From Acanthaster planci (lineage: Eukaryota; Echinodermata; Asteroidea; Valvatida; Acanthasteridae), in the NCBI RefSeq assembly GCF_001949145.1, contig NW_019091634.1, forward strand, positions 175,917 through 239,916: DNA of 64,000 nt, in the 5' to 3' direction. Under the pieces are notes generated by a model, which did not search any database, was not told the origin of the DNA, and was given only the letters and a program-made list of their open reading frames with translations. The position numbers and the translations under genes are program-made. Position 1 is the stretch's first letter, and each line of letters begins with the position of its first letter. Shown in pieces: positions 63,874 to 64,000 of this stretch.

Positions 63874-64000
63874 CTGTAATTGAAAACAACCATGCTCAGA
63901 GAGAGTTATAAATATGTAGTTCAGAAGTAATGGGATTTTGCAAAGATCTACAGGGGCTTCTACGTGCATGTTGAAATGAAAAGATATCTAATGCTTCGCT

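Overview
The window looks like a piece of a metazoan nuclear genome, probably a marine invertebrate. The evidence is many short exons with GT-AG introns, abundant MITEs, SINEs and a decayed LINE, and exon-shuffled extracellular modules. The sequence alone does not fix the species; lancelet, hemichordate, echinoderm and lophotrochozoan are all possible. A run of 541 N lies at 19019-19559.

Almost all coding sequence is on the minus strand and reads as one giant modular mucin-like gene running 5'->3' from about 63873 down to base 1, and probably past both edges. I hand-resolved 72 exons. Their phases join without a break from start to end, except where the N gap hides the end of one exon. About 12.4 kb of coding sequence is visible. 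I see no start codon with signal peptide, no final stop and no membrane anchor, so both ends lie outside. Splitting into two or more genes cannot be excluded, most easily across the 40.5-42.7 kb intron.

Layout in transcript order: (1) 63.9-53.6 kb: a galactose-binding-like (discoidin-like, here D1) domain, a ten-cysteine module (C10), three VWC-type modules, a TIL-type module and an LDL-receptor class A repeat. (2) 53-42.6 kb: short Pro/Thr/Ser (PTS) exons mixed with a TIL/VWC pair, two domains of a second discoidin-like type (D2) and another C10. (3) 40.5-38.9 kb: two more C10-type modules, one followed by a TTPxx pentapeptide tract. (4) 38.3-13.2 kb: the mucin core, a long array of phase 1-1 PTS exons of two alternating types (A, usually 162 bp; B, usually 192 bp), interrupted by three D1 domains. 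(5) 11.2-1 kb: TIL-VWC-VWC, two TIL-like/half-VWC pairs, spacer PTS exons and a PTS exon that runs off the window.

The introns hold a hAT-like MITE whose target duplication copies a splice donor, a 1.5 kb Harbinger-like TIR element, piggyBac-like MITEs, two SINE families, a dispersed ~200 bp repeat, a GTCCCCAC foldback family, a telomere-like tract, and a broken non-LTR retrotransposon on the plus strand.

By inference the product is a secreted, heavily O-glycosylated gel or adhesive protein, in which cysteine modules would crosslink and D1/D2 domains could bind glycans. The standout features are the B-A exon-cassette array, the repeated D1/D2 and C10 modules, and the MITE at the donor.
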